Below are positions 1-5,959 of a stretch of DNA of 10,814 nucleotides, in pieces (position 1 is the stretch's first letter; the number at the start of each line of letters is the position of its first letter). The stretch is from Burkholderiales bacterium (GTDB taxonomy: Bacteria > Pseudomonadota > Gammaproteobacteria > Burkholderiales > Burkholderiaceae_C). The stretch lies in NCBI GenBank assembly GCA_005789685.1, contig SXXD01000037.1, forward strand, positions 1 to 10,814, read 5' to 3'. The translations under genes and the position numbers were made by a program. The notes beneath the pieces are model-generated. The model was not told the origin of the DNA. It saw only the letters and a program-made list of their open reading frames with translations, and ran no database searches.

Positions 1-12
1 AGCTTTTTATCA

Positions 13-27
13 GAACCCATCGGGTTC
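13..27 (+). promoter_or_regulatory. Small hairpin in the rpsF 5' leader
   Basis: A perfect 6-bp inverted repeat (GAACCC / GGGTTC) with a 3-base loop ends 8 bases before the AAGGAG ribosome binding site of rpsF. Many bacteria carry an S6:S18-binding RNA structure in the rpsF leader that lets the proteins repress their own operon. The hairpin is in the right place, but I cannot see the conserved bulged CCG of that motif, and the 5' part of the leader lies outside the window. It is not followed by a T-run, so it is not a terminator for an upstream gene. The structure is visible; a regulatory role is a guess. Confidence 0.3.
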
Positions 28-46
28 AAAACCAAAAGGAGTCTCA

Positions 47-412
47 ATGCGTCATTATGAAATCATTTTGCTGATTCACCCGGATCAGAGCGAACAAGTT
101 CCAGCCATGTTGGAGCGTTACAAAGGCATGATCGTTGCCGGCGGTGGCAAGATTCACCGTGTCGAAGACTGGGGTCGTCGTCAGATGGCCTACCAAATTA
201 ACAAGTTGGGCAAAGCCCATTACTTGTGCGTGAACATTGAAGCTGATCAGGCTGTGATGGCCGAACTCGAACATGCTTTCAAGTTCAACGATGCTGTTTT
301 GCGTTACTTAACGGTTCTGAAGAAGAAAGCCGATGCAGGCCCATCTTCCATGATGAAACAAGTCGAGCGCGAAGAAGCTCGCAAAGCCCAACAAGCCGAA
401 TTTGCAAACTGA
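47..412 (+). CDS. rpsF: 30S ribosomal protein S6
   Basis: S6 is a protein of the small ribosomal subunit platform, where it pairs with S18 and binds 16S rRNA. The 121-residue product begins [14 protein letters not shown], the typical S6 first beta strand, and holds the conserved [15 protein letters not shown] segment (about residues 39-53), followed by YLCVNIEAD and the [14 protein letters not shown] strand (about 79-93). The C-terminal tail is charged ([15 protein letters not shown]) and lacks the terminal Glu-Glu that RimK extends in E. coli. The ATG has a clear AAGGAG at 36-41. It is the first gene of the rpsF-priB-rpsR-rplI operon; priB starts 17 bases after its stop. The length is normal for the family. 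Confidence 0.97.
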   Translation: MRHYEIILLIHPDQSEQVPAMLERYKGMIVAGGGKIHRVEDWGRRQMAYQINKLGKAHYLCVNIEADQAVMAELEHAFKFNDAVLRYLTVLKKKADAGPSSMMKQVEREEARKAQQAEFAN

Positions 413-429
413 TCACATTTGTTGACGGA

Positions 430-726
430 GTGACGGAAGAAAACCACCTTGAATTAACCGCTGGTATCGCAGAGCAAAAAGCAATTCGATACACACCGGC
501 TGGCTTGCCAGTCATTGACTTGGTTCTAGAGCATGCCTCTAGCATTCAAGCAGCGGGAACTCTCAGACAGGTCAAAGCCACAGTGAAAGCTGTTGCCATC
601 GGATCGATTGCAGAGAGAATTCAAACTCAGCCCATTGGCAGTGTTTGGAAATTCAGCGGTTTTTTGGCCACTCCCAAAAACGGAAAAAATGTGATTCTGC
701 ATATTCAAGAATTTAAGACACTTTAA
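430..726 (+). CDS. priB: Primosomal replication protein N (PriB)
   Basis: PriB is a small OB-fold protein that binds single-stranded DNA and works with PriA to reload the DnaB helicase at collapsed forks. The 98-residue product carries the PriB/SSB-like core: an ELTAGIAE strand, then IRYTPAGLPVIDLVLEHAS (about residues 19-37), which closely resembles Neisseria PriB, then KFSGFLATPKNGKNVILHIQEFKTL at the C-terminus. Its place between rpsF and rpsR is the classic one in beta- and gammaproteobacteria and makes the call firm. The start is less sure. The chosen codon is GTG at 430, but the only Shine-Dalgarno-like motif (GGAG, 427-430) overlaps it, and there is no ATG in frame near the conserved N-terminus. 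Translation may depend on coupling to rpsF, whose stop is 17 bases upstream. Confidence 0.92.
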   Translation: MTEENHLELTAGIAEQKAIRYTPAGLPVIDLVLEHASSIQAAGTLRQVKATVKAVAIGSIAERIQTQPIGSVWKFSGFLATPKNGKNVILHIQEFKTL

Positions 727-741
727 TTTTCAGGAGGCCCC

Positions 742-1023
742 ATGGCCACTTTCAAAAAATTTAACAAAGACAAGCGCCCCAAGCGCAACACCCAGTCACT
801 GCTGTTCAAGCGCAAGCGTTTCTGCCGCTTCACAGTCACAGGCGTGGAAGAGATTGATTACAAAGACGTCGACACACTGCGCGACTTCATTGCTGAAAAC
901 GGCAAAATCATTCCCGCACGTTTGACAGGCACACGCGCTATTTATCAGCGCCAATTGAACACCGCCATCAAGCGCGCTCGCTTCTTGGCCATGTTGCCTT
1001 ACAGCGACCAGCACAAAGTTTAA
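742..1023 (+). CDS. rpsR: 30S ribosomal protein S18
   Basis: S18 binds S6 and 16S rRNA on the platform of the small subunit. The 93-residue product shows the family core: [11 protein letters not shown] (about residues 21-31), the [27 protein letters not shown] block (about 38-64) and the basic [18 protein letters not shown] helix (about 70-87). The N-terminus has an extra basic stretch ([14 protein letters not shown]) before the core, as in other betaproteobacteria. The start is set by AGGAGG at 732-737, the best ribosome binding site in the window. It lies between priB and rplI, and its stop codon overlaps the ribosome binding site of rplI, which suggests coupled translation of the two. Confidence 0.97.
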   Translation: MATFKKFNKDKRPKRNTQSLLFKRKRFCRFTVTGVEEIDYKDVDTLRDFIAENGKIIPARLTGTRAIYQRQLNTAIKRARFLAMLPYSDQHKV

Positions 1024-1034
1024 GGAGAACAACC

Positions 1035-1487
1035 ATGCAAATCATTCTGCTCGATAAGGTTGTGAACCTTGGCAATTTGGGTGAAATCGTTAAAGTCAAA
1101 GACGGTTACGCTCGCAACTTCCTCATTCCCAGTGGCCGTGCACGCCGTGCTACTGAAGCCAACAAAGCTGAATTCGAAGCGCGCCGCGTCGAACTCGAAA
1201 AGGCTGCTGCTGCCAAATTGGCTGAAGCTCAAGCACAAGGCGAAAAGCTTGCTGGTGTTGTGGTCAAAATCACCCAAAAGGCTGGCGTTGACGGTCGTTT
1301 GTTTGGTTCTGTCACCAACCACGACATTGCTGAAGAGTTGAACAAAGCCGGCTACGGTTTGGCCAAAGCCCAAATCCGCATGCCCAATGGCCCTATCAAA
1401 ACTGTCAGCGAATCTACGGTTGCTGTGGCATTGCACACAGACGTCGTGGTTGAAGTTACTGTTTCTGTCTACGGCGAAACAGCTTAA
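1035..1487 (+). CDS. rplI: 50S ribosomal protein L9
   Basis: L9 binds 23S rRNA at the base of the L1 stalk with its N-terminal domain and reaches out with a long helix to a second globular domain. The 150-residue product shows this layout. The N-domain is [32 protein letters not shown] with the L9 signature (about residues 13-32). A long Ala/Glu/Lys-rich connecting helix covers about 41-75. The C-domain has [21 protein letters not shown] (about 82-102) and ends in [20 protein letters not shown] at 1022-1027 overlaps the rpsR stop. It is the last gene of the ribosomal operon, with a strong terminator 13 bases after its stop. The length is normal. Confidence 0.97.
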   Translation: MQIILLDKVVNLGNLGEIVKVKDGYARNFLIPSGRARRATEANKAEFEARRVELEKAAAAKLAEAQAQGEKLAGVVVKITQKAGVDGRLFGSVTNHDIAEELNKAGYGLAKAQIRMPNGPIKTVSESTVAVALHTDVVVEVTVSVYGETA

Positions 1488-1500
1488 TTTTTAAGCCATT

Positions 1501-1542
1501 GAAAAAGCCGCCCGTCGAATGACTGGCGGCTTTTTCTTTTTT
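1501..1542 (+). terminator. Rho-independent terminator of the rpsF-rplI operon
   Basis: A perfect 12-bp stem (1501-1512 with 1525-1536, core AAAAAGCCGCC / GGCGGCTTTTT) is topped by one mismatch, a further GTC/GAC pairing and a GAAT loop. A T-run (1537-1542) follows at once. It lies 13 bases after the rplI stop. Because the stem starts with A's and ends in T's it might also slow transcripts on the other strand, but no gene there would need it. Confidence 0.93.
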
Positions 1543-1557
1543 GCAAATATTTATAGT

Positions 1558-1566
1558 TTATTCACA
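1558..1566 (+). promoter_or_regulatory. DnaA box upstream of dnaB (distal)
   Basis: TTATTCACA fits the DnaA box pattern TTATNCACA. It sits in the A/T-rich part of the gap between the rplI terminator and dnaB, 95 bases before the dnaB start. It has the same orientation as the second box, 33 bases away start to start, which is close to three turns of the helix. The sequence match is plain; binding by DnaA is inferred. Confidence 0.55.
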
Positions 1567-1590
1567 AGACTTTCTTTACTTACCAACGAC

Positions 1591-1599
1591 TTATCCACA
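1591..1599 (+). promoter_or_regulatory. DnaA box upstream of dnaB (proximal, perfect consensus)
   Basis: TTATCCACA is identical to the strongest E. coli DnaA box type (R1/R4 in oriC). It ends 62 bases before the dnaB start, where it could lie in or near the promoter. DnaA acts as a transcription factor at several genes, so the pair could tie dnaB expression to DnaA-ATP levels. I found no convincing -35/-10 pair in this gap, so I cannot say whether the effect would be activation or repression. Confidence 0.6.
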
Positions 1600-1661
1600 G
1601 GCTTGTCCCATGACCAAAGTGCCAGCAGTGCGTAAGATCCAGTATTCAAATTAGAACGTCC

Positions 1662-3095
1662 ATGTCCGCACTTTTTTCTCCTCAGTCGCACTCTGAATCC
1701 GAACTGGGTTTCAGCGCAGTCAGCCAAGATCAGCAAATTGCACAGCTGCGTGTGCCGCCTCACTCCATCGAGGCCGAGTCGAGTGTGCTGGGCGGTTTGT
1801 TGCTAGACAACACGGCTTGGGATCGAATGGGTGACTTGCTCACTGACAATGATTTTTATCGACATGAGCACAAATTAATTTTTGCAGCCATCTCAACTTT
1901 GATCAATGGCTCAAAACCAGCCGACGTCATCACGGTGTATGAGCAGTTGCAAAATCAAGGCAAGGCGGAGGGCATGGGTGGTTTGGGCTACCTTAACTCC
2001 TTGGCTCAATATGTGCCGAGTGCCAGCAACATCAGGCGCTATGCTGAAATTGTTCGCGAGCGCTCCATTCTGCGCAAGTTGGTCACGGCCAGCGACGAAA
2101 TTGCCACCAATGCCTTTAATCCTCAAGGTCGTCCTATTGAGAGAATCCTAGACGAAGCCGAACAAAAGATCTTCAACATCGGTGAAGAAGGCTCTCGCAT
2201 GAAGCAGGGCTTCCAATCCATGGAAACCTTGGTGGTTGACCTCATGGACCGCGTGCAAGAGATGGCCGATAACCCCAACGACATCACAGGGGTGCCCACG
2301 GGCTTCTACGATCTCGACCGCATGACCTCAGGTTTGCAAGCTGGCGATTTGGTGGTGTTGGCGGCACGTCCTTCCATGGGCAAAACCGCATTTGCCATCA
2401 ACATTGCCGAGCACGTTGCCTTGAACGAAGGCTTGCCCGTGGCCGTATTTTCAATGGAAATGGGCGCCGCTCAATTGGCGGTGCGCGTGGTGGGCTCCAT
2501 AGGTCGTATCGATCAAGGGCACTTGCGTACTGGCAAGCTAACCGATGAAGAATGGCCACGCCTCACAGATGCCATCGAGCGCCTCAGAACTGTTTCTCTG
2601 CACATTGACGAAACGGCTGGGCTCACAAGCAGCGAACTGCGTGCCAATGCACGGCGTTTAGCGCGCAGATGTGGCAAGTTGGGCCTGATTGTGGTTGATT
2701 ACTTGCAGCTCATGACCGGTTCGTCCAGTGGTGATGGTGAAAACCGTGCCACTGAGTTGGGCGAAATTTCCAGGGGCCTGAAGATGCTGGCCAAAGAGCT
2801 TCAGTGTCCTGTCATTGCTTTGTCTCAGCTGAACCGTGGCGTGGAGCAAAGAACCGATAAGCGGCCCATGATGAGTGACTTGCGAGAGTCGGGCGCTATT
2901 GAGCAAGATGCCGACATCATCATGTTCATTTACCGCGATGACTATTACCACAAAGACTCAAAAGATCCAGGCGTTGCAGAGATCATCATTGGCAAGCAAC
3001 GAAACGGCCCCACCGGCGCCGTTCGCTTAACTTTCTTGAAACCTTTAACGCGCTTTGAAAGCTTAGCGTCGGGTGGTGGCAGTGGTGATTACTAA
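1662..3095 (+). CDS. dnaB: Replicative DNA helicase DnaB
   Basis: DnaB is the hexameric 5'-3' helicase that unwinds DNA at the fork and recruits primase. The 477-residue product has the N-terminal DnaB domain (about residues 28-130, VPPHSIEAESSVLGGLLLDN at its head), a linker, and the RecA-like ATPase domain (about 205-465). Visible ATPase motifs are Walker A ARPSMGKT (235-242, Lys241), the SMEMG segment with the catalytic Glu266, Walker B LIVVDYLQLM (342-351, Asp346), the SQLNRGVEQR sensor segment (388-397) and the KQRNGPTG arginine-finger loop (445-452). The family length is normal, and no intein interrupts the ATPase motifs. The chosen ATG has no good ribosome binding site, but the residues after it lead directly into the conserved N-domain. 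It has its own leader with two DnaA boxes and is convergent with phoH, 18 bases apart, with no clear terminator between. Confidence 0.97.
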   Translation: MSALFSPQSHSESELGFSAVSQDQQIAQLRVPPHSIEAESSVLGGLLLDNTAWDRMGDLLTDNDFYRHEHKLIFAAISTLINGSKPADVITVYEQLQNQGKAEGMGGLGYLNSLAQYVPSASNIRRYAEIVRERSILRKLVTASDEIATNAFNPQGRPIERILDEAEQKIFNIGEEGSRMKQGFQSMETLVVDLMDRVQEMADNPNDITGVPTGFYDLDRMTSGLQAGDLVVLAARPSMGKTAFAINIAEHVALNEGLPVAVFSMEMGAAQLAVRVVGSIGRIDQGHLRTGKLTDEEWPRLTDAIERLRTVSLHIDETAGLTSSELRANARRLARRCGKLGLIVVDYLQLMTGSSSGDGENRATELGEISRGLKMLAKELQCPVIALSQLNRGVEQRTDKRPMMSDLRESGAIEQDADIIMFIYRDDYYHKDSKDPGVAEIIIGKQRNGPTGAVRLTFLKPLTRFESLASGGGSGDY

Positions 3096-3113
3096 ACCAC
3101 CGCGCCACAAGTC

Positions 3114-4775
3114 TTAAAGTACTTCGCTGGCAAAGTCGGCGAGTCTTGAACGCTCACCGCGCGCCAGCGTGATGTGGCCACCATGAGCCCATCCTTTAAA
3201 ACGATCGACGGCGTAGGTTAAGCCCGACGAGCCTTCTGTGAGGTAGGGCGTGTCAATTTGAGCCAAGTTGCCCATGCAAATGATTTTGGTGCCGGGGCCT
3301 GCCCGTGTGATCAAGGTTTTCATTTGCTTGGGCGTTAAGTTTTGCGCCTCGTCAATGATCACGTATTTGTTCATGAAAGTTCGGCCGCGCATGAAGTTCA
3401 TGCTTTTGATTTTGATACGGCTTCGAATGAGCTCAGTGGTGGCGGCACGACCCCACTCACCGGCATTGCCGCCATCGCCCTTGGCCAAAAACTCCAAATT
3501 GTCGTCTAAGGCACCCATCCATGGGCCCATCTTTTCTTCTTCAGTACCTGGCAGAAAGCCAATGTCTTCTCCCACACTCACTGTGGCGCGGGTCATGATG
3601 ATTTCTGTATAACGCCTGTCGTCTAGCACCTGAGTGAGACCCGCAGCCAAAGCCATGAGTGTTTTGCCTGTGCCTGCCGTTCCAGCCAAGGTGACAAAGT
3701 CAATTTCTGGATCGGTGAGCATGTTCATGGCAAAGTTCTGTTCGCGATTGCGAGTCAGCACGCCCCAAACCGCATTTTTGGCATGCCCAAAATCTTTGAG
3801 TGTTTTCAAGACCGCTGTTTTGCCCCTAATCTCAGTGACGCGGGCATACAAGCTAGGCTCTCCGGGTGCTTCTAAGTAAACAAATTGGTTGATGAGCAAG
3901 CTAGGAACCAAGGGGCCACTGAATCGGTAAAAAGTGTGACTGCCTTGTTGCCAACTTTCAATGGCTTTGCTGTGACGATTCCAAAAGTCGGCGGGCAATG
4001 CCAAGGCACCTGAATACATCAGGTCGCCATCTTCCAATACTTTGTCGTTTTGATAATCCTCTGCCGCCAATCCCAAGGCTCTGGCTTTGACGCGCATGTT
4101 GATGTCCTTAGACACCAACACCACTTCTCTGGGAGTGTGCATGTTCACCAAGGCTTGGACCACGCCCAAGATTTGGTTGTCTGCTTTGCCTTGAGGCAAA
4201 CTCATGGGCAAGGTCACATCCATGATTTGGGTCTGAAAGAAAAGCTTGCCTTGGGCTTCGATGTGACCCGTGCCATTCAAGGGCAGGCCTAGCTTCATGT
4301 CAGAACCCAGTGTGGCTGCCAACGCATCGAGGGACCGGCTGGTTTGTCTGGCGTTTCGGGCCACTTCGGTCATGCCTTTTTTATGGCTGTCCAGTTCTTC
4401 CAGAACAATCATGGGCAAGTAAACATCGTGCTCTTCAAACAGGAACAGGCACATGGGATCGTGCATCAGCACATTGGTGTCCAGCACAAACAATTTGGTG
4501 GGGCCGTTGTTCTTCTTGGTAGCTTTTGGTTTTTTGGAAGCTACAGGCATTGGCGCGCGTTTGCTGGGCTCTGGACTTGCAGGCGCAAGTTCAGAGGAGT
4601 GCAGTGGGGCCAGATTCAAAGGATGGTCATCCAACGGCTTTTTTGCAGCAGGTTTTTTGGCAGATGCAAGTTCACTGCTTAGGGGGGGAGGGGGTGCCGA
4701 TGTTTTTTCAAATTTAGCAATGTTTTTTGTGGCGAGCAAGGAAGCGCGCTGTGTTGGTGCAGGTGGCAGTGGCAT
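3114..4775 (-). CDS. PIN-PhoH fusion protein (PhoH-like ATPase with N-terminal PIN domain)
   Basis: The 553-residue product has three parts. Residues 1-92 are a low-complexity tail rich in Ala, Pro, Ser and Lys, with two SSELA repeats (33-37, 60-64) and AKKPAAKKP (39-47), probably disordered. Residues 95-235 form a PIN nuclease domain with acidic residues in the expected places: Asp99 in VLDTNVL, Glu126/127, Asp199 in KADNQIL and Asp224 in SKDINM. Residues 340-553 form the PhoH ATPase domain: Walker A GTAGTGKT (365-372), Walker B YVIIDEAQN (471-479), and MGNLAQIDTPYL with the GLTYAVDRFKG segment. This is the layout of mycobacterial PhoH2, shown to be a sequence-linked RNA helicase and RNase, and of Bacillus YlaK. 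RNA processing is therefore the best inference; true PhoH (phosphate starvation) is PIN-less and shorter. The ATG is preceded by GAGG about 8 bases away. No small antitoxin-like gene precedes it. Confidence 0.9.
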   Translation of the reverse strand: MPLPPAPTQRASLLATKNIAKFEKTSAPPPPLSSELASAKKPAAKKPLDDHPLNLAPLHSSELAPASPEPSKRAPMPVASKKPKATKKNNGPTKLFVLDTNVLMHDPMCLFLFEEHDVYLPMIVLEELDSHKKGMTEVARNARQTSRSLDALAATLGSDMKLGLPLNGTGHIEAQGKLFFQTQIMDVTLPMSLPQGKADNQILGVVQALVNMHTPREVVLVSKDINMRVKARALGLAAEDYQNDKVLEDGDLMYSGALALPADFWNRHSKAIESWQQGSHTFYRFSGPLVPSLLINQFVYLEAPGEPSLYARVTEIRGKTAVLKTLKDFGHAKNAVWGVLTRNREQNFAMNMLTDPEIDFVTLAGTAGTGKTLMALAAGLTQVLDDRRYTEIIMTRATVSVGEDIGFLPGTEEEKMGPWMGALDDNLEFLAKGDGGNAGEWGRAATTELIRSRIKIKSMNFMRGRTFMNKYVIIDEAQNLTPKQMKTLITRAGPGTKIICMGNLAQIDTPYLTEGSSGLTYAVDRFKGWAHGGHITLARGERSRLADFASEVL

Positions 4776-4814
4776 AAATCAAGGCCTCAGTAGAAATGTG
4801 AAAAGTGTTGACGC

Positions 4815-4848
4815 AAATAAAAAGCCGCCTTGAGGCCGAGGCGGCTTT
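4815..4848 (-). terminator. Rho-independent terminator downstream of bcp
   Basis: Read on the minus strand, a perfect 9-bp stem (AAAGCCGCC / GGCGGCTTT, 4840-4848 with 4821-4829) with a 10-base loop runs into a T-rich tract (complement of 4815-4823). It lies 46 bases after the bcp stop and 39 bases before the phoH start, so it ends bcp transcripts and phoH needs its own promoter or read-through. The stem has the same core as the rplI terminator. In the plus direction only three T's follow, so it looks one-directional. Confidence 0.85.
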
Positions 4849-4894
4849 GCTAAGGTAAAAATAAATGGGGCTGTTATTCAGCGGCATGTCGCAA

Positions 4895-5371
4895 TTATGC
4901 GGCTTTTTTCAGTGCTTTGACGGCTTTTAAAACGTCTTCAACGTGTCCTGGCACTTTGAGGCCGCGCCATTCTTCTTTGACCAGGCCGTCAGGGCCAATC
5001 AGGAAGGTGCTGCGCTCAATGCCTTTGACTTTTTTGCCGTACATGATTTTGTTTTTAACCACGCCAAACATGTGACACATTTTTTCTTCTGTGTCTGCAA
5101 TCAATTCGAAGGGAAGCTCAAGTTTGGTTTTAAAGTCATCGTGTGACTTCATGTTGTCACGAGAAACACCAAAAACTGTAGCGCCAGCCTTGGCAAAGTC
5201 TTTGAATTTGTCGCGGAATTGCATGGCCTCAGTGGTGCAACCAGGGGTGTTGTCCTTCGGGTAGAAGTACAAAATCATGATTTTGCCATTGTGAGATGTG
5301 TTTGAAACCTTGAGTCCGCCCGTTGCGTTTGCTTCAAATTCGGGAAGGGGTTTGTTAACAACGATCGCCAT
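4895..5371 (-). CDS. bcp: Thioredoxin-dependent thiol peroxidase, Bcp/PrxQ family
   Basis: Bcp reduces hydrogen peroxide and organic peroxides in the cytoplasm, usually with electrons from thioredoxin. The 158-residue product holds the AhpC/TSA fold with the active-site segment YFYPKDNTPGCTTEA (about 35-49); Cys45 is the peroxidatic cysteine and Thr42-Pro43 belong to the catalytic pocket. Arg119 in IERSTFLIGPDG (118-129) fits the conserved active-site arginine. In E. coli Bcp the resolving cysteine is Cys50, five residues after the peroxidatic one; here position 50 is Met, and the only other cysteine is Cys99. The enzyme may thus be one-Cys or use Cys99. The length is normal. The ATG has no strong ribosome binding site. 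It is followed by its own terminator and preceded by a 130-base gap, so it is probably a single-gene transcript or the end of one with the Mth938 gene. Confidence 0.94.
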   Translation of the reverse strand: MAIVVNKPLPEFEANATGGLKVSNTSHNGKIMILYFYPKDNTPGCTTEAMQFRDKFKDFAKAGATVFGVSRDNMKSHDDFKTKLELPFELIADTEEKMCHMFGVVKNKIMYGKKVKGIERSTFLIGPDGLVKEEWRGLKVPGHVEDVLKAVKALKKAA

Positions 5372-5501
5372 AGAACTAATCTCGCGTGACTGAAATGAAC
5401 CGCATGGCCAATGAACCCCTGAGGGGGCATCACTGCGACGGCAATCTGATATTTTAAACCTAAACCCTGTGAGTTTTTTGGCTGACCTGAAAACAGTTCA
5501 T

Positions 5502-5879
5502 TTAGGTGGTCATTGGGGGGATCAGGACCAAAACCACATGCCGACCCTCCCCAGCCAAAACATTGAAGGTGCGGCAAGCAGCCCCGTTGTCCATGGTTTC
5601 TAACCCGATTCGTTGCTGGAATAGGCCTTGGAGTAAATTGGGTGCGGGAAATTGAATGCGCTTCCCACTGCCAAATAAGACCAACTCTGGGGTGAAAGGC
5701 AGGAGTTCGTCGAAAGAGGCCTGGGTGAGAGACTCAAAGCTTTCAGCAGACCATTTTTGAGGGCCTTGAATTGAGCACAAAAGCAAGGGACCCGTCTGGC
5801 ATTTTCCGTTCACAACCACGCTTTCTTCGCTATAGCTTTGGATTGAGAAGCCATTGCTGGTATCCGGATGAAGTTTCAT
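5502..5879 (-). CDS. Mth938-domain protein (DUF498), function unknown
   Basis: This small protein of 125 residues belongs to the Mth938/DUF498 family, whose eukaryotic relative NDUFAF3 helps assemble respiratory complex I; the bacterial role is not settled. Family hallmarks are the VVVNGK strand (about 21-26), PELVLFGSGKRIQFP (about 64-78) and IGLETMDNGAACRTFNVLAGEGRHV (91-115). The frame is open further upstream, to a GTG at 5945, which would add 22 residues; I chose the ATG at 5879 because MKLHPD is the usual family start and a possible -10 box lies inside the extension. No clear ribosome binding site is seen. It is divergent from alaA with an 80-base gap. The context (peroxiredoxin on one side, amino acid genes on the other) does not reveal its job. 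Confidence 0.85.
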   Translation of the reverse strand: MKLHPDTSNGFSIQSYSEESVVVNGKCQTGPLLLCSIQGPQKWSAESFESLTQASFDELLPFTPELVLFGSGKRIQFPAPNLLQGLFQQRIGLETMDNGAACRTFNVLAGEGRHVVLVLIPPMTT

Positions 5880-5918
5880 GCTTGTGAGTTTCTTAAAAAG
5901 GGCCAGTTCTGTGGTCAA

Positions 5919-5924
5919 ATTATA
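5919..5924 (-). promoter_or_regulatory. Candidate -10 box for the Mth938-domain gene
   Basis: On the minus strand the sequence reads TATAAT, a perfect sigma-70 -10 hexamer, about 40 bases before the chosen ATG. There is no good -35 at 16-18 bases; the nearest TTGTCG is only 12 bases away. Immediately downstream lies TTGACC, which with 17 bases to TAAGAA could form a second, weaker promoter almost at the start codon. The gap is shared with divergent alaA, whose own promoter I could not identify. Confidence 0.4.
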
Positions 5925-5944
5925 GGTTTTCCCAAGCGACAACA

Positions 5945-5956
5945 CCCTTCGGAGGG
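5945..5956 (+). promoter_or_regulatory. Hairpin covering the alaA ribosome binding site
   Basis: CCCT (5945-5948) and AGGG (5953-5956) form a 4-bp stem around TCGG, and the right arm is part of the GGAGGG ribosome binding site of alaA. The start codon TTG follows 3-4 bases later. The motif is strong as a ribosome binding site; the small GC-rich hairpin could lower its access. A 4-bp stem alone is marginal, so any regulatory role is speculative. Confidence 0.4.
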
Positions 5957-5959
5957 ATT

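Noticed and set aside
405..421. Palindrome-like stretch around TGATCA at the rpsF stop
   Set aside because: The arms do not align as a continuous stem and are A/T-rich; no stable structure.
1069..1341. 90-codon reading frame inside rplI
   Set aside because: Out-of-frame shadow of L9 with biased composition and no own start signals.
1543..1661. Second replication origin suggested by DnaA boxes plus A/T-rich DNA
   Set aside because: Only two boxes in 119 bases, none of the other usual origin parts, and dnaA/dnaN are absent; promoter control of dnaB is simpler.
3072..3101. Possible hairpin (GTGGT / ACCAC) at the dnaB stop, between the convergent dnaB and phoH genes
   Set aside because: Short stem, several competing pairings, and no T-run on either strand; not a supportable terminator.
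4453..4833. 126-codon plus-strand reading frame opposite the start of phoH
   Set aside because: It mirrors the Ala/Pro/Lys-rich codons of the phoH tail, has no family features and no ribosome binding site.
4890..4901. CGCA-ATTA-TGCG hairpin followed by T's on the plus strand at the bcp stop
   Set aside because: Only 4 bp and the T's are within bcp codons; no plus-strand gene ends there.
5416..5426. CCCCTGAGGGG as a terminator for the Mth938-domain gene
   Set aside because: The loop is only 3 bases and no T-run follows on the minus strand; probably a chance palindrome.
5880..5945. 22-residue N-terminal extension of the Mth938-domain protein from GTG at 5945
   Set aside because: The family begins at MKL(H/Q)PD-like residues, and the extension covers a TATAAT box and the promoter gap.
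5880..5959. Threonine/alanine attenuator or riboswitch before alaA-hom-thrC
   Set aside because: The gap is only 80 bases, with no leader peptide rich in Thr or Ile and no terminator-type hairpin.
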